From NCBI GenBank assembly GCA_016124585.1, contig WGNL01000028.1, positions 1 to 48,678 of the forward strand: a DNA stretch of 48,678 nt, read 5' to 3'. A model generated the notes under the pieces. It was not told the DNA's origin and ran no database searches. It was given only the letters and a program-made list of their open reading frames with translations. Both the position numbers and the translations under genes were made by a program. Shown here piece by piece: positions 1 to 8,730 of this stretch. Source of the stretch: Bacteroidota bacterium. Lineage in GTDB: Bacteria > Bacteroidota > Bacteroidia > Chitinophagales > Saprospiraceae. The first letter of the stretch is position 1. Each line of letters starts with the position of its first letter.

Positions 1-139
1 AGGCGTGAGGGCCAGGGTCAGTAGGCTTGTACGAAAGGGGCTTTCATTCTCCAAGAAACTGGAAAACCATGTGGCTGCTTTACGATATTTCTTTTGGAGA
101 TATAATTTAGAAAGGCAGCCTTACATTTGATACACCGCC
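1..139 (+). mobile_element. Right end of an IS1-family insertion sequence
   Basis: The first 130 bases read, in frame 2 on the plus strand, as the C-terminus of an IS1-family transposase. The stop codon is followed by 9 bases ending in ACACCGCC. Read from outside inward, the putative terminal repeat begins GGCGGTGTATCAAA, which shares the GG...TG..TC.AA spacing of the IS1 terminal repeats as I remember them. I therefore place the right boundary at about position 139. The left end is outside the window, so neither the second terminal repeat nor the target duplication (which could begin AATTTTATT at 140) can be checked. Confidence 0.8.
2..130 (+). CDS. IS1-family transposase, C-terminal fragment (5' end outside window)
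   Basis: About 42 codons of open frame run from the window edge to a TGA at 128-130. The translation contains RVSRLVRKGLSFSKKLENH followed by an aromatic segment with RYN. This is the conserved C-terminal block of IS1-family InsB-type transposases (compare the SLSFSKSVELH region of E. coli IS1). The protein would be a DDE transposase that moves the element. Only its C-terminal tail is visible, so catalytic residues cannot be judged. It overlaps the end of the minus-strand membrane protein gene by 24 bases, which is expected if the IS landed inside that gene. Confidence 0.82.
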   Translation, partial: GVRARVSRLVRKGLSFSKKLENHVAALRYFFWRYNLERQPYI

Positions 140-955
140 AATTTTATTTCTCTTTGAAATTAACTTTTTCACTCCATAAAAAACAAAACTTGATACGTTC
201 ATGTATGGTGGCTTCATCAATAACTGCAACCCTGAAAGTCCCACCCAGCCTGCCATCGCGGCAAAGGACAAATCGCCAAAACGAGTAAAGCCCCTAAAAT
301 CGTGCATATTCAAGTGGAGCAATTCGTACATCACAAAGTCAGTAACAATATAAGCGCTGTTTATCCAAAACAATAACAACATTACCCGCAGCATACGTCG
401 TAATACTAGCGCTTCATATAATGGTTGTCCACCTTCTTGTTTTTTGCGTAATGATGATATTTGAAAGCGTATGAAGCGATAAGCAGCAAATTGATAAGCA
501 TAAAATGTAAAAATATAGAGCGCCATTTCCAAGCCACCATAAAATGGCGAATAAAACCGCCGCATAAGAAACCCTTCAGTCAAAATAAAAGTACCAAGGA
601 AATATAGAAACTGCCCAGCAGGCAATATGGCATGTTTAATATCTGTGCCTACCAATTTATAGCTTGGAAACAGCCGCATTTTCACCGCCAAAAACAATAA
701 CACACCTAGCGAAAGTGTAAAATAAATAGGCATGGAAGTCAAGTGTGGCTTTGCTTCAAAAACGCCTTTCAGAATAAAAACATGGTGCAACGCCGTCAAA
801 GAATAAGCCAGTAAAAGCCCAGCAAATGCTAGGTCGGAACGCTTGTCCCCGTTTTTGCGAAGCAAAAAAACGAATGCCACCACCCCGTTCAGTGCGATGG
901 CAGCGCAAAGAACAAGAAAGGATAAGGTGGTAAGTGTTCCGGTAAAAAAATTCAT
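107..955 (-). pseudogene. Seven-helix membrane protein, 3' end replaced by IS1 sequence
   Basis: The open frame encodes 282 residues with seven hydrophobic segments (about residues 6-30, 42-62, 75-94, 108-127, 143-162, 187-209, 228-248). The layout resembles the membrane half of Bacteroidota regulators that carry a C-terminal AraC-type or kinase domain, but no such domain is present. The last ten codons (107-139) lie inside the IS1 right end, so the tail GGVSNVRLPF is IS-encoded rather than native. The native frame probably continued beyond residue 272, and the missing part would lie on the far side of the element, outside the window. How much was lost is unknown. If only a few residues were removed, the protein could still be functional. 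Its native function is not recognisable. Confidence 0.65.
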
Positions 956-960
956 TGTTG

Positions 961-1039
961 TATTGCCATATTGCTATATTTCGTATTGTTTTGATAGTTA
1001 AGCCGATAACATAACAATCAAACAATTCACCAATATAGC
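961..1039. repeat. Two-armed degenerate octamer spacer (imperfect inverted repeat)
   Basis: The spacer between two minus-strand genes begins with units of about 8 bases (ATTGCCAT, ATTGCTAT, ATTTCGT, ATTG...). The left arm at 973-999 (GCTATATTTCGTATTGTT then TTGATAGTT) is largely complementary to the right arm at 1013-1039 (AACAATCAAACAATTCAC then CAATATAGC), with a few mismatches and one bulge. It can fold into a hairpin of roughly 26 pairs with a 13-base loop. No T-run suggests a simple terminator. Confidence 0.6.
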
Positions 1040-1041
1040 CA

Positions 1042-2391
1042 CTAATTCTCCTCATATATCTGCCGTAGCACCTTCTCCATTTCCTTTCGAAGCGTGCTCA
1101 TACTTCCAGTATAATTATTATGCATAAAGCTGAAAATCAGCATTTTCCCAGTTTTAGTAATTAAATAACCGCTTAGACAATGGTTATTGCGAAGCGTACC
1201 TGTTTTAGCAAAAATATAGGGAGAATTTCCATTCTTATAATTGGATTTAATAGTGCCATTCACCCCGCCTGCAGCAAAAATGCCAAACAGTCTTTCTCTT
1301 GGCATCAGTTTTTGGATACGATTGAGCAGTTCTACCAGCGAGCGGGGTGTGACGAGATTGTAGCGGCTGAGACCAGAGCCATCCACCCATTTTGGGGTAT
1401 CAGGTAGGGTGCTCATTAGGTTTCTCTTCGAAAAATCAATGGCTTGCTCCGTGTTCAGTAAGCCCGTTCGCTGCCAAGAGCAGAGCAGCAGTAGTTGCTC
1501 CGCAATGAAATTGTCGCTTTCCTGCATCATCAGCGCATAGAGGCTATCTGCCTTGAGACTGTACAAAGTTTTTGCATCCGGCGGAGGCAACATATTGGAT
1601 TCGAGGAGGCTTACCTCTCGTTTAAGCGTGTCAGCTAGCACCTCTGTGACAAAGTGCGGCGTAGCGTGAAACGGCACGTGCATCTCGAATTTCTGGCCGG
1701 ACTTGGCGAGGGTGTTCAGCGTGAAACGGTTCTCGTATTCCACCCGACCAATAAAATCATCCTCGTGCAGGGTGGAATCGTAGTCCAAGGTTTTTGCCAA
1801 AAAAGCGGGCTGTACGATAATGCCGTTTGTCGTGTCGTTTTGCAGGAAATCTGCGGTGTTGGAGTAGATAGGCAGCGGCGTTTTCTCCGCTTGGTAGTCG
1901 TAGAAATTATCGTCCCACATCCAGCCGGAGCCGTAGCGCTTGTCCCGGTAGTTGGCGGCGCAAAAAAGGAGTTGTTCGGGGCTGTATTTTAGAAAATTGA
2001 AGATAGCTGGGTTCTGCGTCAAGTGCGGGTTCAGGAAGGACGGGTCGCCAGTTCCCCAGAACACGAGCAGGTTGCCTTGGCGGCTGTACTGCAAGGCCGG
2101 GATGGAGTCACCCAAGGTGCGCAGGCTGGTGTACAGCGTCAAGATTTTGGTGTTGGAAGCCGGGGTGAAATACTTATCGGCGTTGAATTCGTAGAGCGTT
2201 TTATTCTCATTTGGGTCAAAAAGCGTGAAGCCCGTGAAGCCCATTGAGAACACCGCCGAGCTGGGAATTCCGTAATCTTTCACTGTCTGCTCACTAGGCG
2301 GAGCAGCGGCATTTTTTTTCTTTTTTTGTGAAAAACCGCTGAAAGGCATGAGCAAAGCAACGGCGAGCAGGATGAGGGTGAATTTCTTCAT
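1042..2391 (-). CDS. dacB: D-alanyl-D-alanine carboxypeptidase/endopeptidase, PBP4 type (peptidase S13)
   Basis: The 449-residue protein has a signal peptide (residues 1-21, ending GFSQ) followed by a lysine and alanine-rich stretch. The three penicillin-binding motifs are present in order: SxxK as S79-N-T-K82, SxN as S292-D-N294 and KTG as K396-T-G398. A long insert between the first two motifs is typical of PBP4. The enzyme trims or cleaves D-Ala cross-links in periplasmic peptidoglycan. Family members are about 450-490 residues, so it is full length. A promoter-like TAACTTTG lies on the minus strand at 2429-2436, about 37 bases before the ATG. The gene stands alone apart from the co-directional damaged gene downstream. 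Confidence 0.9.
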   Translation of the reverse strand: MKKFTLILLAVALLMPFSGFSQKKKKNAAAPPSEQTVKDYGIPSSAVFSMGFTGFTLFDPNENKTLYEFNADKYFTPASNTKILTLYTSLRTLGDSIPALQYSRQGNLLVFWGTGDPSFLNPHLTQNPAIFNFLKYSPEQLLFCAANYRDKRYGSGWMWDDNFYDYQAEKTPLPIYSNTADFLQNDTTNGIIVQPAFLAKTLDYDSTLHEDDFIGRVEYENRFTLNTLAKSGQKFEMHVPFHATPHFVTEVLADTLKREVSLLESNMLPPPDAKTLYSLKADSLYALMMQESDNFIAEQLLLLCSWQRTGLLNTEQAIDFSKRNLMSTLPDTPKWVDGSGLSRYNLVTPRSLVELLNRIQKLMPRERLFGIFAAGGVNGTIKSNYKNGNSPYIFAKTGTLRNNHCLSGYLITKTGKMLIFSFMHNNYTGSMSTLRKEMEKVLRQIYEEN

Positions 2392-2428
2392 GGAAAAATC
2401 TTAGCGACGGTTTTAAAGGTCATCCCCG

Positions 2429-2436
2429 CAAAGTTA
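2429..2436 (-). promoter_or_regulatory. Putative -7 element TAACTTTG for the PBP4 gene
   Basis: On the minus strand this matches the Bacteroidota -7 consensus TAnnTTTG and lies 37 bases upstream of the PBP4 start codon. No convincing -33 TTTG is seen at the expected 19-21 base spacing. Confidence 0.4.
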
Positions 2437-2535
2437 AACGGAACTTGGAGGTTTGGAAGTGTGGTTAAGAAATCAATGGTTGTATTACTATTAAAACTTA
2501 ATGTATTTTGCCAAAAATTTAATCATTCTTAATTC

Positions 2536-3384
2536 ATGAAATATCTTTTAAACACTTTATTGTTCTGCTCTTTTTTATTCCAACTTAATGCTCAAAATAA
2601 GGAAATACCCACTTATGAAAATTTGACTGTAAAAAAGACTTATAACGTGAGTATAAGTTCTTCCAAGAGAGGAGGTTACATTACCTATGAAGTTGATGGA
2701 GTAAAGGTAAAAAAGGACGTTTATCAAAAATACAAAGATGGATTTGACAATATGGAAGACTGTTGCCCTTGCATTTTAAAAACCTATGACAAAGATGAAG
2801 TTTTGCTCAAGGAAGCCGTACAATGCAGTGATTGCGTAGTCGGTTATTTAAAAGAATTCTATCCAAATGGAAAGGTTAAAATTTTAGGGCATTATAAAGA
2901 AAACACAACGGGTGACTGGTTCAATATTTTTTACAGAGGTTATTGCTATGTTCAAGATGGGGATTGGTTTTATTATGATGAATATGGCAATATTGTAAAA
3001 ATAGAAACTTGGAGAAATGGGGAATTCATTGAACAAAAACCTAAAGGTAAAAAGCCCGAAGCATGGAAAGCAGAATTATTGGTAAATGGTGAAATGCCAA
3101 GAGAAAATAAAATATACATAGATGAGTTGGAAGATTTTGAAATCATATTGTATTATAAAAATGAAAGCAGATTTAAGGATTTAGCAGTACAAGTTTCTTT
3201 GGCAGAAATAGGGAAGAAAAAGAAGTCATTTAATATTCCTTTTAAAGATTTAAATGCACAAGAAATTAAACGACTGGTATCAAGTATAAAAAATGATAGT
3301 TCACAAAGCTTAAGAATGGATGTTACCGTGCTAAATGGTGAAGAAAAATTGAAAACGATGTATTTGGAAGTGATTACAGAATAA
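2536..3384 (+). CDS. Secreted protein with MORN-like repeats, function unknown
   Basis: The 282-residue protein has an N-terminal signal peptide (about residues 1-19, ending QLNA). Two MORN-like segments follow: YLKEFYPNGKVKILGHYK (about 104-121) and a second one, DGDWFYYDEYGN with TWRNGEF (about 141-165). Four cysteines at 76, 77, 79 and 97 plus C100 could pair or bind a metal. The C-terminal 110 residues are not recognisable. Proteins with such repeats (MORN_2 or YwqK-like) are common in Bacteroidota and mostly uncharacterised. The gene is visibly more AT-rich than the mfd gene that follows. It ends about 45 bases before the mfd promoter, so it is probably a separate transcription unit. Confidence 0.7.
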   Translation: MKYLLNTLLFCSFLFQLNAQNKEIPTYENLTVKKTYNVSISSSKRGGYITYEVDGVKVKKDVYQKYKDGFDNMEDCCPCILKTYDKDEVLLKEAVQCSDCVVGYLKEFYPNGKVKILGHYKENTTGDWFNIFYRGYCYVQDGDWFYYDEYGNIVKIETWRNGEFIEQKPKGKKPEAWKAELLVNGEMPRENKIYIDELEDFEIILYYKNESRFKDLAVQVSLAEIGKKKKSFNIPFKDLNAQEIKRLVSSIKNDSSQSLRMDVTVLNGEEKLKTMYLEVITE

Positions 3385-3429
3385 AAAGTGTTTTTCTTCA
3401 CAAACTAGCATACTCGTTTCCGCCTTTCC

Positions 3430-3437
3430 TACCTTTG
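3430..3437 (+). promoter_or_regulatory. Putative mfd promoter TACCTTTG, close to a leaderless start
   Basis: TACCTTTG matches the Bacteroidota -7 consensus and ends only 5 bases before the GTG start of mfd. Transcription starting a few bases downstream of this element would give an mRNA with almost no 5' leader. No clear -33 TTTG is seen upstream. Confidence 0.5.
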
Positions 3438-3442
3438 CCGCC

Positions 3443-6400
3443 GTGAGCAACCTAGACCGCATCCTCGCCCTGTACCGGGACGACAAGCGCACCCAAAAAA
3501 TGGTGGAAGCGCTGCGTTCAACATCGACAACCGTTCAACTCAACGGCTTGGCTGGTGCGCAGGAAGCCTTTGTCCTCGCCGGAGCCTACCTCGCCGACCC
3601 AAGGCCGCAACTTTTCATCGCCATTGACAAGGAGGAGGCAGCTTATCTGCAAAATGACATCTCCGGCCTGTTGGAAAAAAAGCCCGTTCGCTTCTTCCCC
3701 GATTCGTTCAAGCGGCCCATGTATTTTGAGGAACTGAACACGACGAACGTGCTCGAACGCACTGAAGCGATTAATAAAATCTCTTCGCCGATGGGCAGCC
3801 CGGAGATTTTGGTAACTTACCCGGAAGCATTGTTTGAAAAAGTCGTTGCGCCAGCAGAACTGGAAAAGACCCGCATCGAAATACAGCCAGGGCAGAAGCT
3901 GGACGTAGATTTCACCATCGAAATGCTAGTCCAATACGGCTTTAATCGGGAGGATTTTGTGTACGAGCCGGGCCAGTTCAGCATACGGGGCGCTATTGTG
4001 GATATTTTTTCATATGGAAACGACTACCCCTACCGCATCGAACTCTTCGACGAGGACGTGGAGAGCATCCGCACCTTCGACCCGCTCACGCAGCTTTCGG
4101 TGCAGAACATCGGTCGGGTGAGCATCGTGCCGAACATCAACACCAAGTTTAACCAATCGCAGAAGGTCTCGCTACTCAATGTGCTGGCGCCGAACACGGT
4201 CATTTGGATTAAAGACTGGAACGCCTTGGAGGAAAAGCTACAGCTCTGCTTCGAAAAAGCCGAGGAATTTGCGAAGACGCTCCCGTTGTTGGACGAAACA
4301 GAGTTGGGGGAAATCTTCCGGGACAGGGCGTTCATCCGCCCCCACGAGGTGGTTGAAGACGTGGCCAAATTTCCGCTCGTCAACCTCGGCCCCAACATTC
4401 AATCCTTCAATCCTTCCATCACTCAATCCTTCCACGCCAAAACCCAACCCAGTTTCAACAAAAACTTCCAGCTCCTCGGCGACAATTTGCGGAGCAACGC
4501 CGAGCAACGCATCGAGAATTTCATTTTCACCGACAACCCCAAGCAAATCGAACGCTTCCACGCTATTTTCGAGGATATGGCCGAGGCGGTGGGTTCGGTG
4601 AAATTCGAGCCGGTCATCAAGGCCATTCACGAGGGCTTCATCGACCTCGACCTGAACATCGCCTGCTACACCGACCACCAGATTTTCCAACGCCACCACC
4701 ACTACCGCCTGCGGCAAGGTTTTACAGCAGATAAGGCGCTGAATGTCAAACTCTTGCGGGAACTACAGCCCGGCGACTTCGTGGTGCATATTGACCACGG
4801 GGTGGGCAAATATTCGGGGCTGGAGAAAATCACCGTGAACGGCCACACACAGGAGTCGGTGCGCATTTTTTACAAAAACAACGACGTGCTCTACGTGGGC
4901 ATCAACTCGTTGCACAAAATATCGAAGTACACGGGCAAGGATGGCACGCCGCCCGTGCTCAACAAGCTCGGCTCGGACACTTGGCAGACGATGAAGAGCA
5001 AGGCCAAGAAGAAGGTCAAGGACATTGCGAAGGAACTCATCAAGCTGTATGCGCTCCGCAAAGCCACGCCCGGCCATGCCTTCCCGCCCGATAATTACCT
5101 GCAAGCCGAACTCGAAGCCTCCTTTATTTACGAAGACACGCCCGACCAGGAAAAGGCGACCATTGACGTGAAGGAGGACATGGAAAAGCCCTACCCGATG
5201 GACCGCCTCATTTGCGGCGATGTGGGTTTTGGGAAAACGGAAGTGGCTATCCGGGCGGCGTTCAAAGCGGTGACCGATGGCAAACAAGTGGCTATCCTCG
5301 TGCCAACGACCATCCTCGCCCTTCAGCATTACAAAACGTTCAGCGATAGGCTTGCGCAATTCAAATTGAATATCGAGTACGTCAACCGTTTCAAGACGGC
5401 GAAGGAGAAAAAGGAGGTTTTCGAAAATGCGAAGCAGGGAAAGGTGGACATTTTGATAGGCACCCACGCCCTGTTGAGTCAAGATTTGAAGTTCAAGGAC
5501 CTCGGCCTGCTGGTCATTGACGAGGAGCAAAAATTCGGCGTTTCAGCAAAAGAAAAATTGCGCAACCTGAAAGTAAACGTGGACACGCTGACGCTGACGG
5601 CGACACCCATTCCCCGTACCCTTCAGTTCTCGCTGATGGCTGCCCGTGACCTGAGCATCATCCGCACGCCGCCGCCCAACCGACAGCCCATCCACACGGA
5701 AATCAGGGTGCTGCACGAGACGCTCATCAAGGACGCCATCTACAAGGAAATCCATCGGGGCGGGCAGGTTTTCTTTGTCCACAACCGAGTAAAAACGCTG
5801 GCCGACATGGCCGCCCTCATCAAGCGCCTCTGCCCCGATGTGGATGTGGCGACTGCACACGGCCAGATGGAAAGCGACCATTTGGAGAGCACGTTGCTGG
5901 ATTTTATTGACAAAAAATACGACGTGCTGGTCTGCACGAATATCATCGAAACGGGCCTCGACATCCCGAACGCCAACACGATGATTATCAACGCCGCCAA
6001 CGAGTTTGGCCTCAGCGACCTGCACCAGTTGCGGGGCCGCATCGGCCGCTCGAACAAGAAGGCGTTCTGCTACCTGTTTGCGCCGCCCATGTCCGTGCTC
6101 ACGCACGATGCCCGCAAGCGCCTCAAGACCATCGAGGAGCACAACGACCTCGGCTCCGGCTTCGAAATTGCCATGCGTGACCTCGACATCCGGGGGGCGG
6201 GCAACCTGCTCGGCTCGGAACAGAGTGGCTTCATCGCCGACATCGGCTACGAGACTTTCCAGCGCATCCTCGAAGAGGCCGTGAAGGAACTGAAGGAGAC
6301 CGATTTCAAGGATGTTTTCAAAGAGGATTTGGAGAAAAAACAGGCCTTCGTAAGGGACGTGAACGTGGACACGGACGTGGAAATGCACATCCCGAGCGAG

Positions 6401-6820
6401 TACGTGAGCAGCACGAGTGAGCGCCTGTTGCTGTACACGGCCATTGACGATATTCAGTCGGAGGCTGAGTTGGAAGTTTTCAGCGAGAACCTGAAAGACC
6501 GCTTCGGCCCTGTGCCTGAGCCCGTGCAGGAACTCTTCGATGGCCTCCGCCTCCGCTGGATTGCGAGGGAATTGGGCTTCGAGCGCATCATCCTGAAAGA
6601 CAACAAGTTGCGCTGTTATTTTGTGGAGAACCCGCAGTCGCCGTTTTACGATAGCAAGATGTTCCAGCAGGTGTTCAAGTACATTTCGGAGCAGGGAGTT
6701 CAGATGCAAATTACCGTCAAGAAAACGCCTCGGAGTTTGGTGATGGCGAGGGACGGGGTGCGGACGCTGGCGGGGGCGAGGAAGTTGCTGGAGGGAGTGC
6801 GAGGGAAAGCTGGGGTATGA
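3443..6820 (+). CDS. mfd: Transcription-repair coupling factor
   Basis: The 1125-residue protein matches the normal length of Bacteroidota Mfd. It starts with a UvrB-like N-terminal module. A CarD-like RNA polymerase interaction domain follows ([18 protein letters not shown], from about residue 446). The RecG-type translocase has Walker A GDVGFGKT (about residue 591), DEEQ box (about residue 693) and [10 protein letters not shown]. The helicase C domain contains HGQM and [11 protein letters not shown], then QLRGRIGRS, and a C-terminal TRCF domain completes it. Mfd removes stalled RNA polymerase and recruits UvrA for strand-specific repair. The GTG start is set by the promoter just before it and by the [10 protein letters not shown] start of the conserved domain. 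A short tandem repeat lies inside the coding sequence near 4397-4434. Confidence 0.97.
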   Translation: MSNLDRILALYRDDKRTQKMVEALRSTSTTVQLNGLAGAQEAFVLAGAYLADPRPQLFIAIDKEEAAYLQNDISGLLEKKPVRFFPDSFKRPMYFEELNTTNVLERTEAINKISSPMGSPEILVTYPEALFEKVVAPAELEKTRIEIQPGQKLDVDFTIEMLVQYGFNREDFVYEPGQFSIRGAIVDIFSYGNDYPYRIELFDEDVESIRTFDPLTQLSVQNIGRVSIVPNINTKFNQSQKVSLLNVLAPNTVIWIKDWNALEEKLQLCFEKAEEFAKTLPLLDETELGEIFRDRAFIRPHEVVEDVAKFPLVNLGPNIQSFNPSITQSFHAKTQPSFNKNFQLLGDNLRSNAEQRIENFIFTDNPKQIERFHAIFEDMAEAVGSVKFEPVIKAIHEGFIDLDLNIACYTDHQIFQRHHHYRLRQGFTADKALNVKLLRELQPGDFVVHIDHGVGKYSGLEKITVNGHTQESVRIFYKNNDVLYVGINSLHKISKYTGKDGTPPVLNKLGSDTWQTMKSKAKKKVKDIAKELIKLYALRKATPGHAFPPDNYLQAELEASFIYEDTPDQEKATIDVKEDMEKPYPMDRLICGDVGFGKTEVAIRAAFKAVTDGKQVAILVPTTILALQHYKTFSDRLAQFKLNIEYVNRFKTAKEKKEVFENAKQGKVDILIGTHALLSQDLKFKDLGLLVIDEEQKFGVSAKEKLRNLKVNVDTLTLTATPIPRTLQFSLMAARDLSIIRTPPPNRQPIHTEIRVLHETLIKDAIYKEIHRGGQVFFVHNRVKTLADMAALIKRLCPDVDVATAHGQMESDHLESTLLDFIDKKYDVLVCTNIIETGLDIPNANTMIINAANEFGLSDLHQLRGRIGRSNKKAFCYLFAPPMSVLTHDARKRLKTIEEHNDLGSGFEIAMRDLDIRGAGNLLGSEQSGFIADIGYETFQRILEEAVKELKETDFKDVFKEDLEKKQAFVRDVNVDTDVEMHIPSEYVSSTSERLLLYTAIDDIQSEAELEVFSENLKDRFGPVPEPVQELFDGLRLRWIARELGFERIILKDNKLRCYFVENPQSPFYDSKMFQQVFKYISEQGVQMQITVKKTPRSLVMARDGVRTLAGARKLLEGVRGKAGV
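4397..4434 (+). repeat. Octamer tandem array inside the mfd coding sequence
   Basis: Units close to TTCAATCC follow one another (ATTCAATCC, TTCAATCC, TTCCATCAC, TCAATCC, TTCC). They encode [12 protein letters not shown] in the variable linker just before the conserved QPSFNKNF block. The array resembles one arm of the intergenic octamer repeats elsewhere in the window but has no inverted partner. It keeps the reading frame. Confidence 0.55.
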
Positions 6821-6892
6821 CTCCCCATTATCGTCAAATAGCAGAAAAATTATTGCCCAATTTTTAATAATAGTGCCCCAGAGCTTTCATTT

Positions 6893-7912
6893 TCACCTCA
6901 GCCGCTGCACCCCCTCCTTTGCAGCCGCAAAATCAGGATCGAACCGCAAGGTGTTTTCATAATCCAATTTCGCTTGTGTTTTGTCGCCCTTCATTTCGGC
7001 AGCTAGGCCACGATGGTAATAGGCTTCGGCAAATTCAGGCGAAACTTTCACAGCTAGGTCAAAGCTTTTGTACGCTTGCTGCACCGAGTCCATGTCAAGA
7101 TATATCAGGCCGACATTGTAGTAACCTTCCGCATATTGCGGGTCAACAATATTGATTTTTCGGTACAGCTCTATGGCTCCTTTTAGGTCGTTTTTTTTGT
7201 TGGAAAGATAGTAGGCTTTTGCATGCAGCGCCGAAACGTTAGTTGAGTCGGCTTTGATAGCATTGTCGAAATATTTTGCCGCAGCAGGAGAATCTTTGTC
7301 GGCAAGAAGGTTGGCGAGCTTCACCCAAGCATCCACGAGCTTGGGGTCATTTTCCACAGCACTCTGGTAAGCGGTGATGGCTTGGTCAGTTTTGCCCATG
7401 TCAGCGAATACATTGCCAAACATAAAGAACATCTCTGGGTTCAGCGGCTCCCGCTGCTGGATGCGCTGGAGCGTGGCCAAGGCTTGAATATCTTGTTTCA
7501 CAATCAATTGATACTCAGCTAATTTTAACAATGTGGGTATCCGGTCGGGGAATCGAATCCCAGCCCTCTCCATCACCTCCAACCCTTGGCGTGATTTATA
7601 ATAATCCATGTAAATATCGGCCAAGATATGGTAGTACTCTGGCTTGGTTGAGTCGAGCTGGATAGCTTTTTCCAAATCGGTAATGCCTTCGTCGTAGTTT
7701 TCATTTTCATACCAAAGCGCTCCACGGGTAGCGTAGAGGCTGGCGTTAGAGGAATCTTTGACGATTTTCTTGGAAAGGTCTTGGATTTGTGGCGTTCCAC
7801 CAGTCACTATCGGTTCTGTTGATTCCGGTGTTTTCGGCTCGTTGCCGCAGGCAGAAAAAAAGAGCAGCACGGTAAGCGCTGCAAGCAGGATTGGATAGTT
7901 TTTCGATTTCAT
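6893..7912 (-). CDS. TPR-repeat lipoprotein
   Basis: The 339-residue protein begins with a lipoprotein signal peptide; the lipobox FFSAC puts the modified cysteine at residue 22. From about residue 45 to the end it consists of tetratricopeptide repeats, with characteristic units such as ALWYENENYDEGITDLEKAI, AITAYQSAVENDPKLVDAW and AYYHRGLAAEMKGDK. TPR solenoids mediate protein-protein contacts, and the lipid anchor puts this one on a periplasmic or outer membrane surface. The partner is not evident. It converges with mfd across a 72-base spacer. A TACCTTTG element ends 5 bases before its ATG, so its mRNA should be close to leaderless. Confidence 0.85.
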   Translation of the reverse strand: MKSKNYPILLAALTVLLFFSACGNEPKTPESTEPIVTGGTPQIQDLSKKIVKDSSNASLYATRGALWYENENYDEGITDLEKAIQLDSTKPEYYHILADIYMDYYKSRQGLEVMERAGIRFPDRIPTLLKLAEYQLIVKQDIQALATLQRIQQREPLNPEMFFMFGNVFADMGKTDQAITAYQSAVENDPKLVDAWVKLANLLADKDSPAAAKYFDNAIKADSTNVSALHAKAYYLSNKKNDLKGAIELYRKINIVDPQYAEGYYNVGLIYLDMDSVQQAYKSFDLAVKVSPEFAEAYYHRGLAAEMKGDKTQAKLDYENTLRFDPDFAAAKEGVQRLR

Positions 7913-7917
7913 AGCTG

Positions 7918-7925
7918 CAAAGGTA
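7918..7925 (-). promoter_or_regulatory. Putative promoter TACCTTTG of the TPR lipoprotein gene
   Basis: On the minus strand TACCTTTG is followed by CAGCT and then the ATG. It is the same motif, at the same distance from the start codon, as the one before mfd. The start point would fall at or next to the start codon. Confidence 0.5.
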
Positions 7926-7964
7926 ATGAGAGAATAAGAGAATGGAGGAATGAGTGAATTTGTG
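7925..7964 (+). repeat. One-armed octamer tandem array upstream of the TPR lipoprotein gene
   Basis: Five successive 8-base units are visible: AATGAGAG, AATAAGAG, AATGGAGG, AATGAGTG and AATTTGTG. The array begins at the promoter of the TPR lipoprotein gene, in the spacer to the next co-directional minus-strand gene. No complementary second arm is seen. Confidence 0.5.
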
Positions 7965-7995
7965 CAGGAAAGGTTGCCCGGAGCAAAAACTTGGC

Positions 7996-8574
7996 TTAAT
8001 GCAAGCGCCGTTTTACACCCATCAAATCCTCTACTTTTTGAAGTAGCCCCTTGGGGGTCAGCACCCGCCAGTTTACCTCGTTCAAACGTTTGCCAAAGTT
8101 CATGTAGTACCCTAAACGGGCATCATCCATCTCCTCCTGTACGTGAGGGAATAGGTTGAGCAGGCAAATCCAGCCGTCTTCGTCCTTCACATCCTCGTAC
8201 CATTCCTCGTAGTAGCAGTCATCGGAGGCATGGAAATTCAGCACGTTTTCAGCAATGATGATGAACTTGTGGATGCCGTGTGGCATGAGTTCGTCGGCCA
8301 CTTCCCGCTTCAAGAACATGATGTCGTTATAAAGGCAGTCGTTCCATTCCCCAATCAATTCAAAAATGGCAAAACCTTCTTCATAGTCCGCAAACAGGAT
8401 TTTGAGGTACAGCGTCAGTGACCCAAATGAATCCCAATGTGGGTGTATGTAGTGGTCATAAATCTTTTGGGTGTACCTAAACTCATCATAGCCCCGCCCG
8501 TAGAACGGGGAGTTCTTGTCACGGGTCGGGTCGTATTCATCCAACCAGCGATGGAATGGCGCAATGTCTTGCAT
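7996..8574 (-). CDS. Conserved-looking protein of unknown function
   Basis: The 192-residue soluble protein is rich in acidic and aromatic residues. It has no signal peptide or membrane segment. Visible features are an N-terminal stretch with FHRWLDEYDPTRDKNSP, a central segment with EEGFAIFELIGEWNDCLYND, and an acidic DCYYEEWYEDVKDEDGW block near residues 117-133. I do not recognise a family. Codon use and composition look like the neighbours, and the frame is clean, so it is very likely a real gene. It is divergent from the NadR-like gene, and the 156-base region between them contains a 13-base perfect inverted repeat. Confidence 0.75.
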   Translation of the reverse strand: MQDIAPFHRWLDEYDPTRDKNSPFYGRGYDEFRYTQKIYDHYIHPHWDSFGSLTLYLKILFADYEEGFAIFELIGEWNDCLYNDIMFLKREVADELMPHGIHKFIIIAENVLNFHASDDCYYEEWYEDVKDEDGWICLLNLFPHVQEEMDDARLGYYMNFGKRLNEVNWRVLTPKGLLQKVEDLMGVKRRLH

Positions 8575-8674
8575 GAAAATTGGATTGGGATAAGTGGTTA
8601 TTGGAGCATTTCGAGTTGGAATTTTCCATCCGAACGAAATTAACCAATTTTGACGATGATTGTTTAGGATAAAA

Positions 8675-8706
8675 TGCCTCTTATTTTAGGTCAAAAATAA
8701 GAGGCA
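8675..8706. promoter_or_regulatory. Perfect 13-bp inverted repeat between divergent genes
   Basis: TGCCTCTTATTTT at 8675-8687 and AAAATAAGAGGCA at 8694-8706 are exact complements separated by six bases. Both flanking genes point away from it, so it cannot terminate either of them. It ends 24 bases before the TTG start of the NadR-like gene. An operator or a 5' leader hairpin are both possible. Confidence 0.55.
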
Positions 8707-8730
8707 CCTCAAACTTTTCACACCAACGTT

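Noticed and set aside
5543-6709. Minus-strand 388-codon frame inside mfd
   Set aside because: It is a long shadow caused by GC-rich codons of the well-identified mfd gene.
7540-7565. tRNA-like GGAATCGAATCCC
   Set aside because: It is inside the TPR coding sequence and no cloverleaf can be formed around it. No tRNA was recognised in the window.
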